From assembly GCF_026540855.1 (NCBI RefSeq), contig NZ_JALNUP010000009.1, positions 1 through 64,000 of the forward strand: 64,000 nucleotides of DNA, given 5' to 3'. Both the position numbers and the translations under genes were made by a program. Shown here one piece after another: positions 37,233 through 44,743 of this stretch (its first letter is position 1; each line of letters opens with the position of its first letter). This stretch comes from Sphingomonas sp. GC_Shp_5. GTDB taxonomy: Bacteria > Pseudomonadota > Alphaproteobacteria > Sphingomonadales > Sphingomonadaceae. A model generated the notes under the pieces. It did not search any database. It saw only the letters and a list, made by a program, of their open reading frames with translations, and was not told where the DNA came from.

Positions 37233-37616
37233 TCATTGCGTGCATTTCAACCACCCAACCTTATTGGTCGGAGCGTCCGGATCGGCCGCCTCTGTTATGA
37301 ACAGCTTGCCCGCATCAATCTCGAGCCGAACGACTCCAGACGAGAAATGCAGCAGCTCGGTCCAACGGAATGTGCCGTAAAATCCTGGCGGATCGGATGC
37401 CCAGTTCAGCTGAGCAAGGTCGAGAAAGCCGTGCCGCTCATAGAAGTTGATCTGCCGAGCGCCGATGTGCACGCTTGCTGGGCCAGGCTCCGAGCAGTAT
37501 TTTGCGTCAAGAGCCCAGTGGCCCCGGAAGGCGGCCGGTATGTCCGTGCGATCAGCCGGCGTGTAGCTGTCGGCGGCGCCGGCTTGAAGCAGCATAGCGA
37601 GCACCGCGGCGATCAC
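37233..37616 (-). CDS. Exported protein expressed with the repressor
   Basis: 127 residues. Short signal peptide MIAAVLAMLLQAGAADS, then a soluble domain with two cysteines (AKYCSEPG and the final WLKCTQ). ATGA overlap with the repressor stop suggests expression from the lysogen, where exported proteins often mediate superinfection exclusion or lysogenic conversion. No family recognised; that role is inferred from position. Confidence 0.6.
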   Translation of the reverse strand: MIAAVLAMLLQAGAADSYTPADRTDIPAAFRGHWALDAKYCSEPGPASVHIGARQINFYERHGFLDLAQLNWASDPPGFYGTFRWTELLHFSSGVVRLEIDAGKLFITEAADPDAPTNKVGWLKCTQ

Positions 37617-38245
37617 AGTTCCCTCGCAAACCAGATCACCCTGCCCTCGATCCGCACGTCCGCGGCGTCGACCTCGAAGTCGGGCACCAGCGGGTTGTCA
37701 GATCCAATGTGCAGCCTGCCTTGCCCGGCTGCGCGCAGACGCTTGATCCCATGCATTCCCAGATAATCGATCCAGTAGATGCCGTTGATCCGGGAGAGCT
37801 GGCGCTCGTTGATGTCAACCAGCACCTGATCACCGGTGCGAAGGGTCGGCTCCATGCTGTCGCCGATTCCCTTCACCAGCCGCAGTCGATCGGTGGGGGT
37901 GCGGGTGATCGCCTGGATGAATCCAAGGCTGATCCGCACCGGCTCACCGTCAACGAAATCCTCTATGAAGGTGCCGGGCCCCATCGATAGCGACAGGTCG
38001 AGCGCGATGATCTCGGCGGTGTCGTCATCATCGACCGGGCGCGGCGGCGGCGGAGATCCGTTTAGCCCGAACTCCTCGACAATCAGCTTGGCCTCGTCGA
38101 CGCTGACCTTCCGCTTTCCGTCGTAAATCTCAGCGATCCGCGACGATGGCAGGTCGAGTAGCCGGCCCAGGGCAGCGTTCGTGGTGCGCCCTTCATCGCG
38201 CAGCCGCTTGAGAGCGGCGAGGAGATCGGCGGAGCTAAGCACCAC
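37613..38245 (-). CDS. Prophage CI/LexA-like repressor (S24 domain)
   Basis: About 210 residues from GTG 38245 (frame open to ATG 38335). N-terminal helix-turn-helix (TTNAALGRLLDLPSSRIAEIYDGK) and C-terminal LexA-like domain with Ser in GIGDSMEPTLRTGDQVLVD and Lys in HGIKRLRA, the Ser-Lys dyad for RecA-stimulated self-cleavage. The 38335 start would put the operator at 38311 inside the coding region, so a downstream start is more likely. It should maintain lysogeny by binding CTACG-N5-CGTAG sites and be inactivated during the SOS response. Confidence 0.85.
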   Translation of the reverse strand: MVLSSADLLAALKRLRDEGRTTNAALGRLLDLPSSRIAEIYDGKRKVSVDEAKLIVEEFGLNGSPPPPRPVDDDDTAEIIALDLSLSMGPGTFIEDFVDGEPVRISLGFIQAITRTPTDRLRLVKGIGDSMEPTLRTGDQVLVDINERQLSRINGIYWIDYLGMHGIKRLRAAGQGRLHIGSDNPLVPDFEVDAADVRIEGRVIWFAREL

Positions 38246-38309
38246 GAAGTCATGCCGCGTGGGTTGGTGCCTGTCCGCAACGAACTTCGTAGAGGCACTT
38301 GCGCGGATG

Positions 38310-38324
38310 CTACGTTTATCGTAG
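38310..38324. promoter_or_regulatory. Repressor operator between repressor and Cro-like gene
   Basis: Palindrome CTACG-TTTAT-CGTAG, same consensus as the two sites at 36750 and 36775. It ends ten bases before the Cro-like ATG and lies upstream of the preferred repressor start, so one site can govern both divergent genes, as lambda OR does. Confidence 0.7.
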
Positions 38325-38333
38325 TAGGTGCTC

Positions 38334-38567
38334 ATGCGAACGGCAGCTCAGATCATCGAAGCGCTTGGTGGCTCGGCAGAAATTGCACGAGACACCGGCT
38401 TCCCACTGACCACCATCGAGAGCTGGAAGAAAGCGGATTTTATTCCTGAGTGGAGGCGCGAGAAGCTGCTCGGCATTGCTGGCCGCAAGGCCGTCGCGCT
38501 GGGCACTTCCGATTTCCCGGCCCGCCGGCGCACCGTCGATCCCGCGTCTGAGCAGGTAGCTGCGTAG
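38334..38567 (+). CDS. Cro/YdaS-like helix-turn-helix regulator
   Basis: 77 residues. MRTAAQIIEALGGSAEIARD, TGFPLTTIESWKKADFIPEW is a YdaS/Cro-type helix-turn-helix. Divergent from the repressor across the operator; AGG lies six bases before the ATG. Expected to repress the repressor during lytic growth. Confidence 0.75.
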   Translation: MRTAAQIIEALGGSAEIARDTGFPLTTIESWKKADFIPEWRREKLLGIAGRKAVALGTSDFPARRRTVDPASEQVAA

Positions 38568-38729
38568 ATGCGCTCTCTCCTGCTCCTCGTTGCGATTGTT
38601 GCTGCCGGTGCGGCGGCTTCGCTGATCGTGCGCCGCTTCGGCGACGGCTTCATGGCTGGGTACGGCATGGGCGTCGTTTGGATGGTCGGCGCGGCCCTTA
38701 TCATCAACTCGCGGAGTGCGGCGGCATGA
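38568..38729 (+). CDS. Small two-helix membrane protein
   Basis: 53 residues: MRSLLLLVAIVAAGAAASLI, a short polar linker, then GYGMGVVWMVGAALIIN. Starts directly after the Cro-like stop; its stop overlaps the next ATG (ATGA). Function unknown. Confidence 0.5.
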   Translation: MRSLLLLVAIVAAGAAASLIVRRFGDGFMAGYGMGVVWMVGAALIINSRSAAA

Positions 38730-38896
38730 CCCACCAGATCCCCGGCTTGCTGGTCGGCTTCGTGCTCGGCGTTCTCGCCATGGTGCCTGCCCTTGTGGCT
38801 CGCTTCTGCAACGATCGCCCGAGCGACGGCCAATCTGATGCCCTTATCGGCGGTAGCGAGGCTGCTGCTGTCCATGACCATGGAGATGCAGCATGA
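38726..38896 (+). CDS. Small membrane protein
   Basis: 56 residues with one helix (PGLLVGFVLGVLAMVPALVA) and an acidic His-containing tail. ATGA overlaps on both sides. Function unknown. Confidence 0.5.
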   Translation: MTHQIPGLLVGFVLGVLAMVPALVARFCNDRPSDGQSDALIGGSEAAAVHDHGDAA

Positions 38897-39348
38897 ACGG
38901 CCCTTCGTCGTCGGCTGATGGCGCGATTGTCGGACCTGATCGGGTCCGCAACGACTTTCAGGACATTCTTCGCACCGCCCAGCGCCGCGGCTGGACCGAC
39001 GAGAAGCTGGAAAGCCTCTCGGGCGTCAACGCGCGCACGATCAAGGGCTACCGCATCGACGGGCGCGAGCCGAGCGCCTCGGCTGCGCTGAGCATCTGCG
39101 TGACCCTCGGGAAGTGGGCGATGAACGTTTACCTTGCCGCGGCAGGTTACCAGGGCGCGCCGCTCGACGAGGCGGAAGGCATGCAGCCCTGCGCCGTCGT
39201 CGGCGACGTGGCGCGCGGTCTGGCGGTGATCGCCGCAGCCGCCAGCGACAACCGTTTCGACCATACCGAGCTTCCCGGCGTCACCGACGCGGCCGACCTG
39301 ATCATCGAGACGGTCTTTCCGCTGTCGCGCGCCGGCCGAGCATCTTGA
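38893..39348 (+). CDS. Helix-turn-helix phage regulator (CII-position)
   Basis: 151 residues. The segment RTAQRRGWTDEKLESLSGVN followed by ARTIKGYRIDGREPSASAAL reads as a lambda-repressor-type helix-turn-helix. The C-terminal half is helical with alternating Ala/Asp. Position after cro suggests an early activator like CII; inferred. Confidence 0.6.
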   Translation: MNGPSSSADGAIVGPDRVRNDFQDILRTAQRRGWTDEKLESLSGVNARTIKGYRIDGREPSASAALSICVTLGKWAMNVYLAAAGYQGAPLDEAEGMQPCAVVGDVARGLAVIAAAASDNRFDHTELPGVTDAADLIIETVFPLSRAGRAS

Positions 39349-39966
39349 GGACATAACCAGCGGGCGCGGCCCGCCAGGAGCAAGCATCATGGACGTCAAC
39401 ACCCCCGCGGGGCCGGCGCAAGCTGGTTCTGCGACAGGACCAATGTGCGCGCTAACAATTGGCTCGCATGCCGCTGAAGGTTCTGCCAATGGCGCGGCGC
39501 CCCTTATTCCTTTTGGGGCACCCAAACTCCCTGCTTGCATGAGGGGAGCACCTTCCGGCCGCGCCCCGCTCTTGGGGAGCTACTGTGGCGCGGCCGGCTC
39601 TTTTGCGCAGCACAGCCGCCAAATCCGGGTGCCGCCTGCGAAGCCCGTCGCCTTTACCAATAATCAAGAATATCGCGGTAGAGGTACCGTACTGGCTGAG
39701 GATTACTCCGGTCCCGTTCAGCCTGGTGTGTGCAACACTGCCGGTCGCGCGCCCCTCCCCTCCCAGGCCGCGACTGGCTGTTTTGCGCGCGCTAATCGCG
39801 GCTCGCATTACCGGTTACATTCTGTAACAACGCCGCCGCCCGAGTCAGCAATTGGGCGCTCCCTCTCTTTCGCGGTACGCGAAATTGAGACTTCCGGCCG
39901 CGATCCGCATCTGGGGAGATCGCGTGAGCGCGGCCGGATTTTTCCATTGCCAGCGCGGATCCCCGC
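39349..39966 (+). promoter_or_regulatory. Control region with paired hairpins and palindromes
   Basis: About 620 bases with no secure gene. Two look-alike stem-loops, 39554-39592 and 39895-39942, share GGCCGCG...TGGGGAG...GCGCGGCCGG; both are followed by T-rich tracts (CTCTTTTG, ATTTTTCC) and the second is a good terminator. Also GTTACATTCTGTAAC at 39812-39826 and TTTCGCG-GTA-CGCGAAA near 39868-39886. A frame from ATG 39389 (AGGAG eight bases upstream; MDVNTPAGPAQAG...) crosses all of these and is doubtful as a full-length gene, though a short leader peptide is possible. Confidence 0.5.
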
Positions 39967-39969
39967 GTG

Positions 39970-40170
39970 ATGGACCACATCGACGAAGCCCAGGCGTTCA
40001 CCGAGGCGCACAACGCCCGGTCGATCGCGGCGGCGCGCGCGGCGGCCCGCATCCCTGATCCCGTCCGCGGCGACTGCGAGGCATGTCTCGACGAGCATGT
40101 GATGGTGCGCGGTTGTGGCGGCATCATGCGCTGCACGCCTTGCCGGTCTCGGTGGGAGCAGCGCCGATGA
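39970..40170 (+). CDS. Small zinc-ribbon phage protein
   Basis: 66 residues. An N-terminal helix (DHIDEAQAFTEAHNARSIAA) precedes CEAC and CTPC about 20 residues apart, a four-Cys zinc ribbon like small DksA/TraR-type phage proteins. ATG at 39970 or GTG at 39967. Its stop overlaps the next ATG. Confidence 0.6.
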   Translation: MDHIDEAQAFTEAHNARSIAAARAAARIPDPVRGDCEACLDEHVMVRGCGGIMRCTPCRSRWEQRR

Positions 40171-40757
40171 CCCGCACTTGCTCCGATTGCCCCTCACCGA
40201 TCAGCCGCTTTTCCAAGGGTCGGTGCAAGCCGTGCTCTGCGCGGCGGCTGAACGCCGATCCCGCCATCAGCGCCAAGCGCAAGGTCGCGCAGGAGGAATT
40301 CTTCGGGCGGCCCGAGGTGAAGAAGGATTTGGCCGAGCGGATCCAGCGGACTGCGGCGAAGCTGACACCCGATCAGATAGAGGCTCGCCGCGCGCGCGGC
40401 CGGCATGTCGCCGCCACGGTGCTGCACCGGCCGGATGTTGCGGCCAGGTCGAACTCACCAGAGGCGAAGGCGCGTGCCGGCCGCGCGCGGACGAACACCG
40501 TTCTCGCTTGGTGCCCACCAGAATACCGAGCCCGCTACCGCGCGCTGAAGGATAGCCAGTTGATCCGGGCGCCCGAGGCGCGTCGGATGATCGAGGAAGA
40601 GATCGCCCGCGACGAGCGCCAGCGGCTGGCAGCGATGACGCCCTTCGAGCGCCAGCTTGAGTGGGTGCGCAATGGCGGCGCCCTGGTGGCGAAGCCCGAC
40701 CTGCGCAAGGCGGACCACAGTTTCACGCTGGGCGGCGTCGCCTCGGGGATGCTGTGA
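40167..40757 (+). CDS. Phage protein with N-terminal zinc finger
   Basis: 196 residues. CSDCPSPISRFSKGRCKPCS at the N-terminus is a CxxC...CxxC finger. The rest is long Arg/Ala-rich helix with WCPPEYRARYRALKDSQLIR, a block I have seen in alphaproteobacterial prophages without a known role. Start from the ATGA overlap with the preceding gene. Confidence 0.6.
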   Translation: MTRTCSDCPSPISRFSKGRCKPCSARRLNADPAISAKRKVAQEEFFGRPEVKKDLAERIQRTAAKLTPDQIEARRARGRHVAATVLHRPDVAARSNSPEAKARAGRARTNTVLAWCPPEYRARYRALKDSQLIRAPEARRMIEEEIARDERQRLAAMTPFERQLEWVRNGGALVAKPDLRKADHSFTLGGVASGML

Positions 40758-41002
40758 TGGGTCGGATCAGCCTCCCGCGCACTGGCCCCGGCATCGAGAA
40801 CCGTTACGCCGACGCTTTGCTTGAGAAGGCGGCAAAGCGCGGCTGTGACGCCCTGCTCGCTGCCCAACTGCGCGCCGGCCAGCACCTCCTGCCCATCAAC
40901 CTCGCCAATGCCCTCGGCGACACCCTGGGCATGCGCCCGGGCAGCGTCCGCGCGGCGGCAGGCGATCCCACCATCACCAAGGAAGGACGTCACCATGCCT
41001 GA
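40757..41002 (+). CDS. Phage protein of unknown function
   Basis: 81 residues, MGRISLPRTGPGIENRYADA..., mostly helical. One-base overlap with the preceding stop; its end overlaps the next ATG by eight bases. Confidence 0.5.
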   Translation: MGRISLPRTGPGIENRYADALLEKAAKRGCDALLAAQLRAGQHLLPINLANALGDTLGMRPGSVRAAAGDPTITKEGRHHA

Positions 41003-41420
41003 TGAAGCATACGACCCGGCGACGGGCGAAGTTCTCTCGACGCGAGCGGCCGATGGCAGCCGCTTGCCGCCGCCGTCGGCCACCCTCGCCGACACCATCC
41101 GCCTGCTCAATGACGGCCAGTTCGATCTGGACGCATCGGCCGAGCTTCGCGAGCTGGTGCAGAAGATCCAGGATCACGCCGACAACGCCAAGGGCGTGGC
41201 CAAGGGCTCGATCACGATCAAGCTCGACATCAAGATGATGAACGGCGCGCACGTCGTCACGCCGGTGATGAAGGTCACCGCGCCGACGCCCGACCAGCCC
41301 GGCACGCTGCTGTTTTCGGACGATGACGGCCGCCTCTCCCGCAATCGCCCCGACCAGGGCGTGTTCTTCGGCACCCGCGTGGTCGCCGACAACACCGGCC
41401 GCGACGTGCGGTCGGTCTAA
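40995..41420 (+). CDS. Phage protein preceding the DUF2303 gene
   Basis: 141 residues: acidic N-terminal half (DTIRLLNDGQFDLDASAELR) and a beta-rich C-terminal half (KGSITIKLDIKMMNGAHVVT). GGAAGGA precedes the ATG. Pairing with the DUF2303 gene suggests joint function in early DNA metabolism; unproven. Confidence 0.55.
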   Translation: MPDEAYDPATGEVLSTRAADGSRLPPPSATLADTIRLLNDGQFDLDASAELRELVQKIQDHADNAKGVAKGSITIKLDIKMMNGAHVVTPVMKVTAPTPDQPGTLLFSDDDGRLSRNRPDQGVFFGTRVVADNTGRDVRSV

Positions 41421-41438
41421 CCCAGGAAGGAACGACAG

Positions 41439-42416
41439 ATGGATGACACACTGTTGGGCGCGACGACCGCGCCCCCCTCGGCCCCTGCGGCCGGCGTCGG
41501 CGAGATGTTCAAGGCGACCCGCGATTTCATCACCGACACGGTGAAATCGAACGTCATCGAGGTCACCGATCCCGATACGAGGATCACGGTGCTCGCGATC
41601 GTCGGCGCCGGCGGCGATATCCGGCCGGTGGCCGCCGACTTCTTCGATGTCGCCCGCGACCATCCGCGCTTTCGCCGCGGCAGCGCCGCCATGACCTCGC
41701 TCGACAGCTTCATCGCGCATGTGAACCGGTTCGGCGATCAGGACAGCGCGGTGTTCGCCGACGATCGCCGCGAGGCACCCAAGCTGACGGCGGTGCTCGA
41801 TTATCATGAGGCCGACGCCGATGGCGAGCATGGCCTGTATCGGCATGGCAAGCACCGCACGACGTTCGCTTTCCCTCTCTCCGACGAATGGAAGGCCTGG
41901 ACCAAGGCCAACGGCGCCGTGATGACCATGGGGCAGTTCGCGCTGTTCCTTGAAGATCGGATCGGCGACATCGCGATCGCGGGCGACGAGTTCCCCGACG
42001 ATGTGCTCCGGTTCGTCAACGTCAACGGCGGCACCGAGAGCATCGCCGACTTCGCCACCCTTGTGGAGCTCTCGCGCGGCCTGAAGGTCTACGAGCAAGC
42101 CAACGTCGAGGAGGCTACCAACCTGGCGTCCGGCGAGGGCCACATCCGCTTCTCGCTCGAGCACGAGACGCGCAACCGCACCGGCGGCACGATCAAGGTG
42201 CCGACGATGTTCTTCATCGCCATCCCGATCTTCAACAAGGGCCCGTTCTACCGCATCGGCGCAAGACTGCGGTACCGGAAGACGGCCGAGGGCGTGAAGT
42301 TCTGGTTCGACCTGTACCGGGCCGACCGGTCGTTCGACCATGCCTTCGCCGAGGCGGTGGCCCGTGTCGACGCGGAGACGCCTGCCAGCGTCTTCTTCGG
42401 CTCGCCGGAGGCCTGA
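41439..42416 (+). CDS. DUF2303 family phage protein (YfdQ-like)
   Basis: 325 residues matching the DUF2303 pattern: MTSLDSFIAHVNRFGDQDSA, AVLDYHEADADGEHGLYRHG, KHRTTFAFPLSDEWKAW, MTMGQFALFLEDRIGDI, and the C-terminal PFYRIGARLRYRKTAEGVKF. Common in prophages near recombination/replication genes; biochemical role unknown. AAGGAA lies just upstream of the ATG. Confidence 0.85.
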   Translation: MDDTLLGATTAPPSAPAAGVGEMFKATRDFITDTVKSNVIEVTDPDTRITVLAIVGAGGDIRPVAADFFDVARDHPRFRRGSAAMTSLDSFIAHVNRFGDQDSAVFADDRREAPKLTAVLDYHEADADGEHGLYRHGKHRTTFAFPLSDEWKAWTKANGAVMTMGQFALFLEDRIGDIAIAGDEFPDDVLRFVNVNGGTESIADFATLVELSRGLKVYEQANVEEATNLASGEGHIRFSLEHETRNRTGGTIKVPTMFFIAIPIFNKGPFYRIGARLRYRKTAEGVKFWFDLYRADRSFDHAFAEAVARVDAETPASVFFGSPEA

Positions 42417-42418
42417 CG

Positions 42419-42613
42419 GTGCGCTGGCCGCTGCCCGCACACTGGCACGCCGCCCTGTGCAGGCGGCGGCTGGCCACTGACATCGAGGTGAGCCTGGCCG
42501 CGCGCGCCCGCGCGCGCCGGCCTCGCCCGCCCGAAACCAAGCGCTTTCAGCACGCCCGCCCCAAGGTGGTTCAGCTGCTGCGCGAGATCGCGACAACGCC
42601 GGTGGAGTTCTAG
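42419..42613 (+). CDS. Small basic phage protein
   Basis: 64 residues from GTG, very Arg-rich (AARARARRPRPP), possibly nucleic acid-binding. Supported mainly by its tight fit between two genes. Confidence 0.4.
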   Translation: MRWPLPAHWHAALCRRRLATDIEVSLAARARARRPRPPETKRFQHARPKVVQLLREIATTPVEF

Positions 42614-42619
42614 GTCATC

Positions 42620-43363
42620 GTGGAGCTGGTCACCGGCTTTGATCTTTGCCGTGCCGCTTTGGCGGTGAGCAATATAAGCGCGCCCGAGCAGAGCGTGCTG
42701 ATGGTGCTCGCCATCATGGCTGACAAGCGCGCCCAGTGCTGGCCAGGGATCAACGGCCCGATGGGGCTGACCGCGAAGACGAAGTTGTCGGAGCGAGCTG
42801 TTCAGAACGCCGTCAAGGCACTCACATCTGCTGGGCACCTGACGCGCGATGAGCGCCCCGGCAAAGGCGTGCTCTATACCGTTCACCCCCGCACCTCATG
42901 CGCCCCCGCACATGATGCACCGGTGCAGGAGATGCGCCCCGCAGGAGATGCGCCGACCCCCGCACCTCCTGCACCCAAACAGCCAAGAACCACCACTTCT
43001 TCGAAGACTTCGTCTTCTCCGAAGAGCGCGGGCAAGCCCGCCGCCTTCGCCCTGCCCGCCGACATTCCCGCTGACGAGTGGGCCGACTTCGAAAATATGC
43101 GGCGATCGATCCGTAAGCCGATGACCGACGCAGCCAGACACAAGGCGATAGCTCGGCTCCGGCTGCTGGCTGAGGACGGGCACCCGCCTGGCACCGTGCT
43201 GAGCCACTCCACCCTCAACAACTACCAGGGCCTGATCCCTCCCAAGGATCACCGCAATGCAGAACATCGGACAGATCGCGGGCCAGCTAATCGCCAAGTC
43301 GACGGCTTCACCAGCGGCCTCCGTCGCGCGTCCGCGAACCTTGAAGCCCGCAACGTTGGCTGA
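42620..43363 (+). CDS. Phage replication protein (lambda O position, winged helix)
   Basis: 247 residues. An N-terminal winged helix (SAPEQSVLMVLAIMADKRAQ; LTAKTKLSERAVQNAVKALT; SAGHLTRDERPGKGVLYTV) is followed by a Pro/Ala/Thr/Ser linker and a helical C-terminal domain. This is the layout of phage replisome organisers. The linker DNA contains GCAGGAGATGCGCC repeats (42925-42938, 42941-42954) that could be origin iterons, as in lambda O. The GTG start at 42620 is the only one upstream of the helix. Confidence 0.65.
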   Translation: MELVTGFDLCRAALAVSNISAPEQSVLMVLAIMADKRAQCWPGINGPMGLTAKTKLSERAVQNAVKALTSAGHLTRDERPGKGVLYTVHPRTSCAPAHDAPVQEMRPAGDAPTPAPPAPKQPRTTTSSKTSSSPKSAGKPAAFALPADIPADEWADFENMRRSIRKPMTDAARHKAIARLRLLAEDGHPPGTVLSHSTLNNYQGLIPPKDHRNAEHRTDRGPANRQVDGFTSGLRRASANLEARNVG

Positions 43364-43937
43364 TTGTCGCGTAATCGCTGCTTGGGCTGAGGCGACTATG
43401 CCTGTTCCGGTCCCGGCGTCCCCGGCTCGCGTCGTCAAGCGGCTTGAATACCTCGACGCAATGCTGCCGCGTCGGAACCAGGATGAGCAGGCAGGCGAAC
43501 TGCGCGTCACGGCATACGTCACGCTGCTAGCAGGCCAGACTGACGAGGCGCTCGGTTTCATGGTCCGGGAGGCGTGCAAGCGCTTCAACTGGTTCCCGAC
43601 TGCCAAGCAGATGCTCGACATCCTTGCGGAATATCGGCCCCCGCGTTCCGAGCAGGCGCAGGCGCTGCTGGAGTGCGAGAACTTCGCCGACCGAATGTTC
43701 GCGACTTGGCTGGAGAATCTCAAGCAGGGGCAGCCGGTCGGTGACGTGCCCGACCAGTGGAAGCGGATCGCCGAGGAGCGCGGCCACATGCGTCGGCTGG
43801 CAGACGGCTCGTTCGTGTCGAGGGCGCTCTATCACGGCCCGGTCAAGCCATACGTCGCGCCGGTTCGCGAGGTGACCTCGTACATCCACGTAGCCGCCCC
43901 GGCTCTGCCTGACGTCGACCAGGCCGAGGCAGCATGA
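43257..43937 (+). CDS. Phage replication-region protein (lambda P position)
   Basis: 226 residues; the first 35 codons overlap the previous gene in another frame, so an internal start (for example the ATG near 43398) is possible. The C-terminal half (LGFMVREACKRFNWFPTAKQ; MLDILAEYRPPRSEQAQALL) is helical. By position it may be a helicase loader; I see no Walker motif. Confidence 0.5.
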   Translation: MQNIGQIAGQLIAKSTASPAASVARPRTLKPATLADCRVIAAWAEATMPVPVPASPARVVKRLEYLDAMLPRRNQDEQAGELRVTAYVTLLAGQTDEALGFMVREACKRFNWFPTAKQMLDILAEYRPPRSEQAQALLECENFADRMFATWLENLKQGQPVGDVPDQWKRIAEERGHMRRLADGSFVSRALYHGPVKPYVAPVREVTSYIHVAAPALPDVDQAEAA

Positions 43938-43938
43938 G

Positions 43939-44136
43939 GTGCCCTGGCATGAAGGCCGCACCTTCTATTTCTGCGATTGCGGCGCCCGCGACGAGCACCG
44001 CGATCCTGAGCCGCCGGCAACCCTGCCCTGCTGGAACTGCAAGGGCGGCATCATGGCGCAGTGGGTGCCACCGGCGGTCGCCGCTGAGCGCGCGGCCGAA
44101 CACAGCATAGCCGGGCCTATCGGCAGGCTGATCTAA
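43939..44136 (+). CDS. Small zinc-ribbon protein
   Basis: 65 residues with CDCGA and CWNCKG about 20 residues apart, a zinc ribbon. GTG start two bases after the preceding stop. Function unknown. Confidence 0.5.
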   Translation: MPWHEGRTFYFCDCGARDEHRDPEPPATLPCWNCKGGIMAQWVPPAVAAERAAEHSIAGPIGRLI

Positions 44137-44164
44137 ATCTACAAGGCGGATGGAGTACGGAACG

Positions 44165-44743
44165 ATGGGTCGGGGAACGGCAAAGCAGAGCACCCGCATC
44201 AGGCGGAACAGGCCGATGAAGACGGATGCGCAGAAGGCCGCCGAGCTTGCTCGCGCGATCGGTGTTCCCGAAGCGCAGATCCCGAACATGAGCATCGGCA
44301 AGGTCGTCGACCTCAGTGGTGAGCTGGGCGAGAAGATGAAGACCTATGACGTGCTGATCAACCGAGGCGGCACCGCCGTTGAGCGCTGGTTCGCGAACGA
44401 TAGGGCTGGCCTTTTCGAGGAGCCCCAGCAGCGAGCGATTCGATATACCCAGTCGCTGTGGATCAGGGCAGCCAGCCAGTTGCGTGCGGTGGATCATACC
44501 CGCGATGTCGTCGACGAGCAGGTCGAGGGGATGTCGCAGCAGGAGGCGCTGGACGAGTTGCAACGGCTGAAGGATCGCACGCCGCGCCCCTACTGGGACG
44601 TCTATGAGAACGTCTGCCGGTTTGACGAGGAAGCAGGCACGGCGGGTTCGCGACTGGCCAGCAACAGCCGATCGGCCGTCGACGCTGCAAAGACGACAGT
44701 GGCGTTCACCGCCAGCCTCATCGCTATGTGGCGCAGGCTATAA
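44165..44743 (+). CDS. Phage protein of unknown function
   Basis: 192 residues from the ATG at 44165, with GGAG nine bases upstream (in-frame ATG 44150 is an alternative). Basic N-terminus, then helices including IPNMSIGKVVDLSGELGEKM. Last gene of the rightward early run; convergent with the DUF4062 gene, six bases overlapping. No family recognised. Confidence 0.5.
   Translation: MGRGTAKQSTRIRRNRPMKTDAQKAAELARAIGVPEAQIPNMSIGKVVDLSGELGEKMKTYDVLINRGGTAVERWFANDRAGLFEEPQQRAIRYTQSLWIRAASQLRAVDHTRDVVDEQVEGMSQQEALDELQRLKDRTPRPYWDVYENVCRFDEEAGTAGSRLASNSRSAVDAAKTTVAFTASLIAMWRRL

Noticed and set aside
39389..39970. 193-codon frame with a good ribosome site
   Set aside because: Runs through two hairpins, a terminator and palindromes, with irregular composition; at most its beginning may be a leader peptide.
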